64,000 nt of DNA, from positions 20,247,713 to 20,311,712 of the forward strand of contig OX243821.1 of assembly GCA_945859605.1 (NCBI GenBank), given 5' to 3'. This DNA comes from Lumbricus rubellus (Eukaryota; Annelida; Clitellata; Crassiclitellata; Lumbricidae). Position 1 is the stretch's first letter; the number at the start of each line of letters is the position of its first letter. The notes beneath the pieces were generated by a model. It saw only the letters and a list, made by a program, of their open reading frames with translations, searched no databases and was not told the DNA's origin. A program made the translations under genes and the position numbers. Of this stretch, positions 32,791 through 44,699 are shown piece after piece.

Positions 32791-33019
32791 GTAATATGCC
32801 TTTTGCTACCTTGCTGCAACACATTATGATTGATGTGTATAATTCGTTTTCATTTAGCATAGATGATAGGAAGGGAAAGAAGGGGGTTGTGCAAATATTC
32901 ATTAAAAAGAATAGTTGCGAGCGACATTGCAAAAATTCACTGGAATTAAGTAGCTTGCCATAGAATAACAGTGTACTATAAACTGTCGACGTTATGTTAA
33001 ATTCTATTATGGAAAGCAC

Positions 33020-33220
33020 AGAGCCATCCAGACAGACAGACATTCAACGAAAACAAGTGTACTTCCAGACATAGAGAGAGAGAGAGAGAGAGAGAGAAAG
33101 AAAGAGAGAGACAGACATACAGACAGACAGACATTCAACGAAGACAAGTGCACTTGCAGACATAAAGAGAGAAACAGACAGACAGAGCGACAGACAGACA
33201 GACAGACAAAGGCTTCGTAC
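33020..33220. repeat. (GACA)n/(GA)n with ~90-bp duplication
   Basis: ACATTCAACGAAAACAAGTG and its near-copy ACATTCAACGAAGACAAGTG (33041, 33131) are each followed by a GACA/GA array. Confidence 0.85.
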
Positions 33221-33349
33221 ATCTCCAAGTGTAGAGTGGTGTTTGCCCGTTGTGAAGTGTGTCATTTAGATATCTCTTAGACTAGGTCAAGGGGACCACC
33301 TCTTGATATTATTGACTATGCGTGTAGGACTTGTAGGTGCATCTTTGTT

Positions 33350-33590
33350 TGTGTGCTTGTGCGTCTGTGTGCGTGTGTGGGTATGTAAGGGTCTGTGTGT
33401 GTTTGTATGTCTGCGTGTGTGTGTGTGTGTGGGTGTGAGAGGAAGAGAGAGAGTGTGTGTGTGCCTGTGTGTGTCTCTGTGTGTGCTTGTGCGTATGTGT
33501 CTCTGTGTGTATGCCTATGTGTATGTGTTTGAGCGTGTAAGTCTCTATGTGTATGTGTGTGTCTGTGTGTGTTATGTAGAGCCCATATGT
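33350..33590. repeat. (GT)n-rich repeat
   Basis: GTGTGT with many single-base variants. Confidence 0.9.
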
Positions 33591-33825
33591 CATCGTCCAG
33601 CTGGCTGCATAAACACTTACTACCGTTGACACAACCTCTCCAACATCACTACTCAATGTACTCATCCTCTCTTCATGACATTTGGATCTTCATCTCTCAC
33701 TGTACCACACTCCATCACTTGCCAAGAAGTCTTCTCTATGTCAGCTAACCATCCCAAGTGAACTCAATAAACATCCGTTTTCCGACCTTATAGCAAATAA
33801 CCGTATAGTCGTATACACATGCAAT

Positions 33826-34345
33826 ATGTCGAGTTCTTCGTTCGGCTGCTCGCCTCATTGGTCGCATTCCTAAATATTCCCCCGTCTCTGCTTATATGCG
33901 TGATGTTCTTCACTGGCTCCCTGCTTCACAGCGCATCTCCTACCGAGTTGCTGCACTTGTCTGGCGTTGCCTTACTGATTGTGCTCCATCATACCTGTCT
34001 ATTCTTTGTCGACCTGTCTCTGACCTTGCAGCCCGTCGAGCTCTTCGCTCTACGACTACGGGGGACCTTTTGGTTCCTCGAGCTCGCACTTCTACAAGAC
34101 AGCGGCGAGCCTTTTCTACTGTGGGTCCCGCTATCTGGAATGGCCTCCCACTAAACTTGCGACTTATGCCTAGACTAAATTCACCTGCTTTTTACAAGTC
34201 GCTCAAAACCTATTATTTTAGCTGTGGCTGGGCTGGGAGCGCCTCTGAGTAGGTTTCTTGAAGAAGCGCTATATAAATTCACAAAATGAATGAATGAATG
34301 AATGAATGAATGAATGAATGAATGAATGAATGAATGAATGAATAT
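33826..34345 (+). mobile_element. LINE 3' end (L2/CR1-like RT C-terminus)
   Basis: 5'-truncated non-LTR retrotransposon. One frame reads RSAARLIGRIPKYSPV, then MRDVLHWLPASQRISYRVAA, CAPSYLSILCRP, LRSTTTGDLLVPRARTSTRQ, RRAFSTVGPAIWNGLPLNLR and SFYKSLKTYYF-like residues to a stop at 34252. This is the well-known C-terminal tail of L2/CR1-type reverse transcriptases (LHWLP, APSYL, R-AFS-GP-LWN-LP). The 3' UTR GGGAGCGCCTCTGAGTAGG...GCGCTATATAAATTC and an (AATG)n tail follow. That UTR resembles the 3' end of the SINE family in this window. Confidence 0.88.
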
Positions 34346-34369
34346 CAGCACATAATATTATCGCATCGC

Positions 34370-34765
34370 ACGTAGATGCACCATAATTATAACAGTCATA
34401 TCAACACACAATATTTACCACATCACATCTAAATACGCTATTATCGCAATATCATAATATCGTGCACAACGCATGTAAATACACTATTGTCACAATATCA
34501 CGTATCAATTCAACATAACATTTTCACAAAACAACATATAAATACACCGTATCACATATCATAACAGTACATCACATATTATATAGTAGGCCTACTATAT
34601 CACATATCAACACATAGCACGTCACATATTTTAAATACACCATAACACACATCAAATATTTCTATAAATACATCATATCACATATCATCACATAATATCA
34701 CATATTTATAAATACATCGTATCACATGTTCTCACATCACACCACATAACGTCACATATCACACC
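34370..34765. repeat. Degenerate (ATATCACATA)n-type AT-rich repeat
   Basis: Recurring CACATATCA, AAATACAC and CATCACAT segments without fixed period. Confidence 0.75.
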
Positions 34766-34854
34766 ACGAAGCACACCTTAGGCAATTGCAGCCGACTCCG
34801 CGCATTTGCAGTTTCGCCAAGAACGTCACATGGCGAGAAATAGATGTCACGCAG

Positions 34855-34965
34855 AAATATGTCCCAAGATGGCGACTGCGCTAGGAAACCCGATAGGGGT
34901 CGCACTATGTCACGACATGGCCGACCATGCGTCACGATGGCGGCGTCAAGAGAGGCGACCACGTC
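34855..34965. promoter_or_regulatory. Possible promoter with YY1-type motifs
   Basis: CAAGATGGCGAC and CGATGGCGGCG match the YY1 core (AAGATGGCGGC) that in animals often lies just downstream of transcription starts. No linked exon was found. Confidence 0.25.
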
Positions 34966-34984
34966 AAACCAAAGCAGAGAGACA

Positions 34985-34990
34985 CAGACT

Positions 34991-35028
<38 letters not shown>

Positions 35029-35460
35029 GACATACATACAGAGATACAGACATAGAGACAGACAGACAGCCAGACAGACAGACATACAGACAGAGAGACA
35101 TAGAGACAGACAGAGAGACATACAGACAGAAGACAGACATACAGACAGACTGACATACAGACAGATAGACACACAGACAGACTCATTCAAAGAGACTGAA
35201 GAAAAGACATACAGACAGACATACAGACAGACAGACAGACAAACAGAGAGACATACAGACAGACAGAAAGACAGAGAGACAGACAGACAGACATACAGAC
35301 AGACAAACAGACAAACAGAGAGACATACAGACAGACAGAAAGACAGAGAGACAGACAGACAGACAGACTGAGACCGGTGACAGAGACAGAGACAGAGAGA
35401 GAAAGAGGCAGATAGAGTGAAAGAGAGAGGGAGAGGGAGGGAGACAGACAGACAGAGAAA
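34985..35460. repeat. (CAGA)n repeat
   Basis: GACAGACA array with an internal ~65-bp duplication (CAAACAGAGAGACATACAGA at 35239 and 35314). Confidence 0.95.
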
Positions 35461-35489
35461 AAGACAGGGAAAGAAAGATGGAATATGGG

Positions 35490-35700
35490 CATTGGGCAGT
35501 GAGATGGACGATGGGCAGTGAGATGGAAGATGGGCAGTGAGATGGACGATGGGCAGTGAGATGGACGATGGGCAGTGAGATGGAAGATGGGCAGTGAGAT
35601 GGAAGATGGGCAGTGAGATGGAAGATGGGCAGTGAGATGGAAGATGGGCAGTGAGATGGAAGATGGGCAGTGAGATGGAAGATGGGCAGTGAGATGACCC
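35490..35700. repeat. 19-bp minisatellite
   Basis: About 11 units of GATGG(A/C)(A/C)GATGGGCAGTGA. Confidence 0.95.
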
Positions 35701-35804
35701 TTTGGATATGTCCTGATGTGTCCTTTGAATCTGGGCAATGGAACATGCACAGGTGATCCAATACTGCTCTTCGAACGCTATCGGAGCTCTGACTGCATGG
35801 TAAG

Positions 35805-36115
35805 GCATTCAAAGGATGCCGAAGCACACATTCAAAGGGACATCGAAGGAGACATTCAAAGGGGCATTCAAAAAGATACACAAGGGGTATTTGAACCAAG
35901 AAGCAGCCAGTCTACAAGACATATCAAAAGAAACATCGAAGGAGACATTCAAAGGGACATTCAAAGGGGTACACAAAGGGTCTTTGAACCAATAAGCCAC
36001 CATAATGCAGTCTGCAAGGCCAAATCCAAAAGGACATCGAAGGAGACATTCAAAGGGGCATTCAAAGTACCACACAAAGGGTCTTTGAACCAATAAGCCG
36101 CGAGTCTGCAGAATA
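35805..36115. repeat. Three ~100-bp tandem units
   Basis: Each has CATCGAAGGAGACATTCAAA, GGGGCATTCAAA-like and AAGGGTCTTTGAACCAATAA-like segments. Confidence 0.85.
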
Positions 36116-36199
36116 GTATATCGGTCTTTGGCGAACAATGAACCGCAGGAAAGAGCGCAGAGGTGGGAACGAACGAGCGGTGGAAGCAAGGTTGGACAT

Positions 36200-36770
36200 G
36201 GAAAGCAGGGAATAAGGAAGGGTTGGAGAAGGAGAGCAAGTGGGGGAAACAAATTGGTGTCGACGACAATGTGGGAAGAGGGAGAAATGAGTGGGAGAGT
36301 GGGATATAGGAAAGGAGGTGGGAGAGAAAAATGTTGACCGGAAATGGAAGAAGCAGAGGAGGAGGAGGAGGAAGAGGAGGAGGAGAAGGAGAAGAAAGTA
36401 GGAAGAGGAGGAAATGGATGAAGGAGAGGAATAGGAGCAGGTGAGGGGAAGAGGAAGAGGAGGAGGAGGAGGAGGAGGAGGAGGAGGAGAAGGAGACATG
36501 AGAATGAGGAAGAGGAAGAAGAAGAGGAGGAGGATTGAAAATGTGGAGAAAGATGGAGGAGAAGGAGGAGAAGGAGAAGAAGGCGGAGAAGGAGAAGAAG
36601 GAGGAGAATGAGGAAATGGAGGAGAAGTAGGATGAGAAGGAGGAGAAGGAGGAAGAGAAGGAGAAGGAGGAGCAGAAGGTGGAGAAGGAGGAATAGGAAG
36701 AGGATGAGGAGGAGGGAAAATGTGGAGAAAGAAGGAGGAGGAGGAGGAGGAGGAGGAGGAGTAAGATGGA
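36200..36770. repeat. Polypurine (GGA/GAA)n tract
   Basis: Almost all purine on the plus strand from 36340 on. Confidence 0.93.
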
Positions 36771-36809
36771 AGAGCAGTTCCTTAACCCCTTCCTTGGGGA
36801 AGACGAATA

Positions 36810-37435
36810 CAGGGTGGTCCAAAATAAACCGCACAGTGACAGTTTTCTTGATAATTATAATGTATAACAATTCAATGTTTAATGCCATTTTTCTTGCGTA
36901 TGATGACAGAATTTCCAAATAAGACATGGAAACGTCGTACTATCGATGACCTCATTAAACAAAATTGATACCGAAGGTACCACAGCTAGGAAGCCGGGTA
37001 GCGGACGTCCGAAATCAGCTCGAACAGATGCACATATCAAGTTGGTAAGCGACCTTAACTGTAGCCAGGATGACAAACCGCTAAGCCATAACAGCCCACT
37101 GGAGATCGCACGTGAAACCGGCATTTCACGTTCAACTGCTAAACGTATTGTAAAGAAAGATCTCGGACTTAACCAGTACAGGCGCAAAGTTGGACAGCAG
37201 TTGAACAGCGATTGCGTTTCATTGACCGCGCAATTGATCAATGGCGTCGTCGTCTTCAATGCGTGGTCGAGCAGCAAGGAGGACACATTGAACATTTTAT
37301 GTAACGAAATCCATCCATGTAATGTTACAGTAAGAATAATTGCTGTGTTTTTGTGAATTTTCACGGTTATATTTGAATTGGTCTGAATAAAGTATTATCA
37401 ATTTATCATTGTGCGGTTTATTTTGGCCCACCCTG
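36810..37435 (+). mobile_element. Tc1/mariner element, internally deleted
   Basis: 626 bp with 26-bp inverted ends (CAGGGTGGTCCAAAATAAAC ...; one mismatch) and TA on both sides (36808-36809, 37436-37437). It retains the transposase N-terminus and a scrap of its C-terminus but not the catalytic core. Confidence 0.9.
36946..37356 (+). pseudogene. Mariner-like transposase, HTH domain only
   Basis: Reads KIDTEGTTARKPGSGRPKSA, then LVSDLNCSQDDKPLSHNSPL and EIARETGISRSTAKRIVKKD. This is the helix-turn-helix DNA-binding region of a mariner-type transposase, including the GRP linker motif. After QLNSD the frame changes; a different frame of the next ~90 bp reads RAIDQWRRRLQCVVEQQGGH, the typical C-terminal end of mariner transposases. 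The DDE catalytic region between them is missing. A product could bind TIRs but not cut. Confidence 0.82.
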
Positions 37436-37437
37436 TA

Positions 37438-37845
37438 TATACGTCCAAAACAGGCTTAAAGCATATAACCCCCCATGGAAGGGATTAATCTAGTCCTGAG
37501 GCAGCCATGGGTAGGAAGTGTTAGCGATTTTATTTTCTTAGCCTCGGCATATGAGGGTGGATGACCACTGGCCAGTCCTCTCTCTCGCCATTGCACCTTC
37601 CCCTCCCCATCAGTGTACGGTTGGTGTACCCATCAAAGCTGGAAGACAGCGAGCGAGAGGTAAAAGGGAAATAGCTGAGGAAAGGGACAAGGCGATTGAG
37701 GGAACGAGGGAAGAACTGCGTGGCGAAAATGGAATTACGGAGGCGGAGAAGAATGAGAAGGAAAAGGATGAGGAGGATTGGAGGATGGGAGAAGATTTGA
37801 TTTGATTGAGGGAATGACGGCGAGCTTATACTGAGTCTATGATCG
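37438..37845. other. No supported gene
   Basis: Mixed, then purine-rich sequence. A Glu/Lys-rich ORF at 37551-37805 is compositional. Confidence 0.35.
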
Positions 37846-37854
37846 GACTTGGAA

Positions 37855-38310
37855 AAGGCGGATGGATGGATGGGTTGGTGGATGTGTGGGTGTATGGACG
37901 GACGGACGGATGGATTGACGGACGGACGGATGGATGGTTATAGTTGGGCGTTGGAAGAAAAAGGGCGTTAGAGGAGAAGGACATGCATGGGGATGTAGCA
38001 AGAGATGAAGAGAAATGAAGGAAATAGAGACAGATAGCAAGAAGAAGGCGATAGAGAAAAGAGAGAGACAGACAGAGAGACAGAGACAGAGACAGAGACA
38101 GAGACAGAGACAGAGAGACAGAGAGAGACAGAGAGAGACAGAGAGAGAGACAGAGAGAGAGACAGAGAGAGAGAGACAGGGAGAGACAGGGAGAGACAGG
38201 GAGAGACAGGGAGAGACAGGGAGAGACAGGGAGAGACAGAGAGAGACAGACACAGACACAGACACAGAGAGACACAGACACAGACAGAGAGAGAGAGGAA
38301 GGAATTAAGT
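37855..38310. repeat. (GGAC/GGAT)n and (GAGACA)n repeats
   Basis: GGAC/GGAT to 37935, then GAGACAGAGA arrays at 38060-38300. Confidence 0.93.
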
Positions 38311-38591
38311 GGCATGGTGGATGGACAAAGAGAGGGAGGAATGAATTCTTGAAGAAAGGCTCGGTTGGAGAGAAGATGGAAACGGAAATGAGGGAGGGAG
38401 TGTGAAGGGATGGGAGGACAGCAGGGCGGGAGAATAGCAGGCACGAAGAGGGAGGGTCCAACCGAGGAATGTAGGGAGGGTGTTAGTCGGGTCGGACATT
38501 CTCCTCGCATTGTCGTATATTCGATATCTCCGTGCAAAGCCTCGTTCACATAATATAAAACATCCGACCACCCGTCGGCTGCGGCTCAAGA

Positions 38592-38960
38592 GTCGCGGTC
38601 CACCCTACGCGGTCCACCCTACGCGGTCCACCCTTCCGGAGTCGGCCACGGGAAGGGAAAGGGAGTGGGCGGGGGAGAGGAAGGGATGAGGGCAGGGAGG
38701 AAGGGAGAGAGGTAAGTAGGCGACGCCGCGGCTGGGAGGGAGAGAAGAGGTGGAAAGAAAAGGAAAAGGCTGGGAAAGGGGGAGAGAATGGAAGCGAAAG
38801 GGAGAGAGGGACGGGGATAGGGAGGGATGAGGGCAGGGAGGAAGTGAGGGAAGTAGGCGACGCCGCGGCTGGGAGGGAGGGAAGAGGTGGACGGAAAATG
38901 GGGGGAATAGGGGAGAGAGTGGAAGGGAAAGGGAGAGAGTGGAAGGAAGGCGGCGGTCAG
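38592..38960. repeat. 14-bp triplication and ~165-bp purine duplication
   Basis: CGGTCCACCCTACG occurs three times (38598-38634). GTAGGCGACGCCGCGGCTGG with purine-rich flanks occurs twice (38716, 38855). Confidence 0.8.
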
Positions 38961-39039
38961 ATCTGACGTTTAATCTTTCTCGCGCAGCCGAATAATCCGA
39001 CCGACTAATGAACAGACTGGAGGAAAGACGGAGACGGAT

Positions 39040-39300
39040 GCAAGCATATGCACACATATGCAAGCGGATGTGCACATACACAAGCAGACGCACACATACA
39101 CAAGCAGAGACACGCATAGACAGACATACGCACACACACAGACACAAAAAAGACAGAGATACAGACGTGCAAACACGGGTATAAACACACACACAGTCAT
39201 ACAAACAGGTAGAGCAACAAGCAGATACAGACAGATGTAGACTGACAGAAAGACATACATGCAGACAAACAGACAGACAGACATTCCTGTCTCCATTGCA
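39040..39300. repeat. (CA)n/(CAGA)n degenerate repeat
   Basis: CACACATACACAAGCAGA and related units. Confidence 0.85.
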
Positions 39301-39735
39301 AGTCTCAAAAGGAGCAAAAGGACATGGATTCTATATGCACCCACTGCCACATATTATATCCCATCCACCAACGAACAAACCCCCACCACTGCCTTCTAAC
39401 AATTCCTCGGCATATACCAAAGCAAGTATTGTATAACTGTATTTCTATACATATGGATAGATATAAATATACATGTATATTATAGTACTTATATAAATGT
39501 ATATGACATGAAGGACATTGAAGGTATATCTATGTATACGAATAAAATATGTATATATGATGTATATCAGTGTACATGTATGCCATAAAAGAGTCGTTTA
39601 TATCAATCAGTCGAATTCCTGTATAACAGTGTATATAGTATGGGCATAATTTATATATCCCTCTGTAGGATGGTGTATTGTCGTTATTCCGGCTACATAT
39701 AATAACTCTTATATATACATATATTCTGTGCTGTG

Positions 39736-39780
<45 letters not shown>

Positions 39781-39870
39781 CGAGTTCTATAAAACTGATT
39801 ACAACGTTATGGCGCAGCCGGGTCGTATAGTCATGTTATACATTTGTTCATATTATAGTAGACTTACATG

Positions 39871-40091
39871 CATAGGCGTAGGGGACATTTCAGGAGTGGG
39901 GGGGCAAAAGTTTAACTTTTGCCCGAAATTTTTTTCCCGTCCGGCCGAAAATTCCCGTAACTTTTTACTTTTTCCGCCCGAAAAAATCTGACGACCTTTT
40001 TTTTTTTTTTTTTTTTAGTCGTCCGGTCGAAATTGCCCGAAAATTCCCGTTACTTTTCCCCCCCTCTGGACCCCCGTCTCCTACGCCTATG
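39871..40091. mobile_element. hAT-type MITE, CATAGGCGTAGG family
   Basis: 221 bp. Ends CATAGGCGTAGG and CCTACGCCTATG are inverted repeats, flanked by an 8-bp duplication CTTACATG (39863-39870, 40092-40099). The interior contains a T22 run and CCGAAAATTCCCGT repeats. Confidence 0.92.
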
Positions 40092-40204
40092 CTTACATGT
40101 ATGTATATATGGACATGTACATATAAATATTTATGTGGATTGTATATCAAATATATATATTATGGGTGGTTCGATTTACATTTCCAGTATTTAACTCTCT
40201 TCCG

Positions 40205-41830
40205 AGAAAGAGGAGAAGAAAGAGGAGAAGAATGAGGAGAAGATGCAGGAGAAGAAAGAGGAGAAGAATGAGGAGAAGATGCAGGAGAAGAAAGAGGAGA
40301 AGAAAGAGGAGAAGAATGAGGAGAAGAAAGAGGAGAAGAAAGAGGAGAAGAATGAGGAGAAGAAAGAGGAGAAGAAAGAGGAGAAGAAAGAGAAGAAGAA
40401 TGAGGAGAAGAAAGAGGAGAAGAAAGAGAAGAAGAAAGAGAAGAAGAATGAGGAGAAGAATGAGGAGAAGAAAGAGAAGAAGAAAGAGAAGAAGAATGAG
40501 GAGAAGAATGAGGAGAAGAATGAGAAGAAGAATGAGGAGAAGAAGCAGGAGAAGAAGAGGAGAAGAAAGAGAAGAAGAATGAGGAGAAGAAAGAGAAGAA
40601 GAAAGAGAAGAAGAATGAGGAGAAGAATGAGGAGAAGAATGAGAAGAAGAATGAGGAGAAGAATGAGGAGAAGAAGCAGGAGAAGAAAGAGGAGAAGAAA
40701 GAAGAGAAGAAAGAGAAGAAGAATGAGAAGAAGAAAGAGAAAAAGAAAGAGGAGAAGAAAGAGGAGAAGAAAGAGAAGAAGAAAGAGAAGAAGAAAGAGG
40801 AGAAGAAAGAGAAGAAGAAAGAGAAGAAGAAGGAGGAGAAGAATGCGGAGAAGAAAGAGGATGAGAAAGAGGAGAAGAAAGAGGAGGAGAAAGAGGAGAA
40901 GAATGCGGAGAAGAAAGAGGAGGAGAAAGAGGAGAAGAAGCAGGAGAAGAAAGAAGAGAAGAAAGAGAAGAAGAAGAGTAGAAGAAGAAAGAGGAGGAGA
41001 AGGAGGAGAAGAATGCGGAGAAGAAAGAGGAGGAGAAAGAGGAGAAGAAGCAGGAGAAGAAAGAAGAGAAGAAAGAGAAGAAGAAGAGTAGAAGAAGAAA
41101 GAGGAGGAGAAGGAGGAGAAGAATGCGGAGAAGAAAGAGGAGGAGAAAGAGGAGAAGAATGCGGAGAAGAAAAAGGAAAAGAAAGAAGAGAAGAAAGAGA
41201 AGAAGAAAGAGTAGAAGAAGAATGAGGAGAAGAAGAAAGAGGAGAAGAATGCGGAGAAGAAAGAGGAGGAGAAAGAGGAGAAGAAGCAGGAGAAGAAAGA
41301 AGAGAAGAAAGAGAAGAAGAAGAGTAGAAGAAGAAAGAGGAGGAGAAGGAGGAGAAGAATGCGGAGAAGAAAGAGGAGGAGAAAGAGGAGAAGAAAGAGA
41401 AGGAGAAAGAGGAGAAGAATGCGGAGAAGAAAGAGGAGGAGAAAGAGGAGAGGAATGCGGAGGAGAAAGAGGAGGAGAAAGCGGAGAAGAATGCGGAGAA
41501 GAAAGAGGAGGAGAAAAAGGAGGAAACGTGAAAAAAAGGAATAGGTGGAAATGGGAAGAGGAAGAAGAAAATGAGGTGTGGAAAAAGAGCAGGATGAGAA
41601 AAAGGGGAGGAGATGGAAGAAAAGGAAGAGGAGAATGAGTTGTGGAAGAAGAAGAGGTGAAAAGGAGGAATGGGAGAAAGAAGAGGAGTAGATGTGGAGA
41701 GATAGAAGGTGTAAACAGAGGAGGATGAAAAGGAGAAGAAGGAGCAGGAGGGGGAGGAAGAGAGGAGGTGGAAGAAGTGGAGAGGGTGACAAAGTGGAAG
41801 AGGAAGAAAAAGAAGATGAGGTGGAAGAAA
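40205..41830. repeat. 1.6-kb polypurine satellite
   Basis: Almost pure purine on the plus strand, built from GAAGAAAGAGGA/GAATGAGGA units. Between 40901 and about 41500 a 110-bp higher-order unit starting GAATGCGGAGAAGAAAGAGG recurs (40901, 41011, 41121, then again near 41248). Long ORFs on both strands (Lys/Arg/Glu or Ser/Leu/Phe) are compositional. Confidence 0.95.
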
Positions 41831-41843
41831 AGAAGGTGGCAGA

Positions 41844-42326
41844 TGATTGCAGCATTCTCCATCTTATTCAAGGCAGACTTTGCGCGGCCACGAAATGTCT
41901 GAGCTGCTCCTCAAAAACAGTGTGCTCGTGGGTATCCAGTCCCAGTTATCACGATTTTGTGGCGGCGCTTTTAAAGTCAGGCCAAGATCCAAAATCACTC
42001 GAAAACCGTCCATCGTTCGAATTACATAGCATTGAAATCAGTCAGGATTGCAGCATTCTCCATCTTATTCAAGGCAGGCTTTTCGCGGCCACAAAATTTC
42101 TGAGCTGCTCTTAAAAAACAGTCTGCTCGTGGGTATCCAGTCCCAGTAATCACGATTTTGTGGCGGCGCTGTAAAAGTCACGCCAAGCTTCCAAAATCAC
42201 TCGAAAACCGTCCATCGTTCGAATTACATAACATTGAAATCAGTCAGGATTGCAGCATTCTCCATCTTATTCATGGCAGACTTTGCACGGCCTCAAAATT
42301 TCTGAGCTGCTCCTCAAAAGGAGAAT
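41844..42326. repeat. 202-bp tandem repeat, 2.4 copies
   Basis: Units start GATTGCAGCATTCTCCATCT at 41844, 42046 and 42248 and include TCACTCGAAAACCGTCCATC. About 90-95 percent alike. No transposon ends recognised. Confidence 0.9.
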
Positions 42327-42865
42327 GGTGGCTAGAGATTCGATTGCGCTGGAGGCGATAATATTAGTGTTTGGGATCGGATGGAGGAAGAGTAAGGAAA
42401 GGGAAAGACGATGCAAAGAAATGGATAAAGGAGGAATGAAATGATACAGAAGAGAAGGCGGAGGAGAGGATGTGGCAGATGGGAATTAGGGAAGAAAGAG
42501 GTGGACAGAACGAGGACGAGGACGAGCAGGAGGAGCATGGTTTTGAACTAGACCATGGGTCGGGTGCAGCGAGCATAATAAAAAGGGCTTGCCGGTCACC
42601 AGTGTATATATATATTCGTTTAATGAGAAAAGCAGGTTGTCAAGACGCATCAACTCAGTTACATTATGGAACGGATAAGTTCTGCGCGTTATAACTCTTG
42701 CGCTTTTTGCGAAGGCAATTATAAACAGCTCTTTGGATGAAGTTTTTATCGTCTTTCTGTGCTAATCCGAAAAAGTCGTGTGACCTTGCATGGATGGAGA
42801 CAATATCGACAACCAAATGAGCACGATGGGAACAGACTCCCCAAAACACTAGTTATGGTGCTAAT

Positions 42866-43042
42866 CAGGGCTTAAAGTGTGGCAGGACGGTCATGGACGG
42901 CGTCCTGGCATTATTTTCAAATCTCTTTATGTCGTTCTGCCACTTATTTGGCCAGCACACCTAAAAATGTAAGGGGCGTCCTGGCACTTCCTTTGGAAAG
43001 GTAAGGAGCGTACAGGCACTTTTTTTTACACTTTTAGCACTG
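42866..43042. mobile_element. hAT-type MITE
   Basis: 177 bp. Ends CAGGGCTTAAAGTG and CACTTTTAGCACTG (12 of 14 match as inverted repeats). Flanks GTGCTAAT and GTGCTAAC match at 7 of 8 bases. Confidence 0.82.
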
Positions 43043-43214
43043 GTGCTAACGATATACAAAGTAAAACTGTGTGGTTTGTACTTTGAAGTCTCTCTAAACA
43101 ATACCAATGTGCTTGTAGTTTTCCTGTCTTGCACGTTCGTGCTAAAACATTTTATTGTCGTGACCATTACGTTTTGCCCCCACCGGCAAACATATATTCA
43201 CGGGCGCCAGTGGA

Positions 43215-44050
43215 AGATGAGATAGGGAAGGGAGAAAATTAAAAGGAAGGTAGAAAAATTAAAGGGAAGAGAGAAATTTAAAGAGAAGGGAGAAAATTAA
43301 AAGAAAGGTAGAAAATTAAAGAGAAGGGATAAAATTAAAATTAAAGGAGAAAATTAAAGGGAATGGAGAAAATTAAAATGAAGGGGCGAAAATAATAGGG
43401 AAGGAAGTTGAGGGAAGGCCGGAAGGGACAAAATTGGAGGAGAGGAGGGAGAAAGTGAGAGAGATGGGAGGAAATGAGAGGAACTGAGAAAATGACAAGA
43501 AAAGAAGAAAGTGAGAGGGAAAGAAGAAAATGAGAGGGAAAGGAGAAAAATGAGAGGGATAGGCTTGGGGAGGTGCTTATGGGGGGGGGGGACGAGGGGA
43601 AGTTGAGAATGGCGGGAATCTGTGGAATAGGGCAGAGGAGGGAGAAAGTGATTGCAATGGAAAGAGAAAGGAATTTCAGAAAGAGGAAGGAAAGACCAGC
43701 GGGTCGCGCGTGTCAGCGGTCTATTTTGAGGGCGGAAATGAGGGTGTCTTTTGTGGGATGGAAAAGAAGATATAGTTATGGTGGATGGGTGGGTGGGGTG
43801 TTGGGGGGGGGGGGGTGGGAGGAGTGGAGGCAGGAAATGAGGGAGTCTTTTAGGGATAGAAGAAGATAGGAGGGAGGGATGGAGAATGGGATGAAGGGAG
43901 GATGGATGGAAGAAGATAGAGATGGAGGAGGGTGGGGTAGATGGAGGATTCGAGGGAGTCTTTTGAGGGATGGAGGGTTGGAAGAGGATAGGGATGGAGG
44001 GTGTGTCTTGCGGAGGGAGGGATTGCAGGAGAGGAGGGGAGGGTGTGTGG
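43215..44050. repeat. Polypurine-rich region
   Basis: AAAATTAAAGGGAAGGGAGA-type units, then GGGA/GGAT-rich DNA with G-runs at 43578 and 43803. Confidence 0.85.
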
Positions 44051-44188
44051 GGAGGGTATTTCATTTTCGGTCAAAACGAATTTGATGCAGACTGGAGATT
44101 ATGTCCATTGTGCGAGCGACAGGAGGATGGATCCGAAATCTAATAGTAGAGGAAGCGGGAGGATGGGAGAAGGACAATAGATTTGATG

Positions 44189-44189
<1 letters not shown>

Positions 44190-44227
<38 letters not shown>

Positions 44228-44625
44228 GGACGGACAAGTAAACAAGCGGAAGTACAAGCGGACAAACAAACAGGCTGATATGCATACAGACCGACGGAAC
44301 GACATGCAGACATACAGAAAAACAGACGGAAACCTGCAGGCAGGAACAGATAGGCCGACAGACGGACATGCATTGACGAACATACAAGCAGTGTTAGAGA
44401 CAGACAGGCAAACGTGCAGAAAGAAGGACAAACAGACAAACAAACAGACCGACAGATTGAGTGAGAAATCAGTAAGGATGGATGAAATTTCGTCATTACC
44501 AATTCATATATTTATACAGAGAAAGAAATTCACAGATATAGGGCCTATGCAAACACACAGATAGACGAGGAGACAGACAGATAGACAGATAGACAGATAG
44601 ATAGACAGACGGACGCATACTCTAC
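44190..44625. repeat. (CAGA)n repeat
   Basis: GACAGACA arrays at 44190-44230 and 44565-44610, with degenerate units between. Confidence 0.9.
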
Positions 44626-44699
44626 AAAGGTCACACAGAAACTGATACAGAGCCGCAGCGAACGCGAATATTTAGCAACTTCGTTTTCTCGACCGTTGC

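Noticed and set aside
40147..41871. ORFs of 550-570 codons on the minus strand
   Set aside because: Ser/Leu/Phe translation of a polypurine satellite; composition, not a protein.
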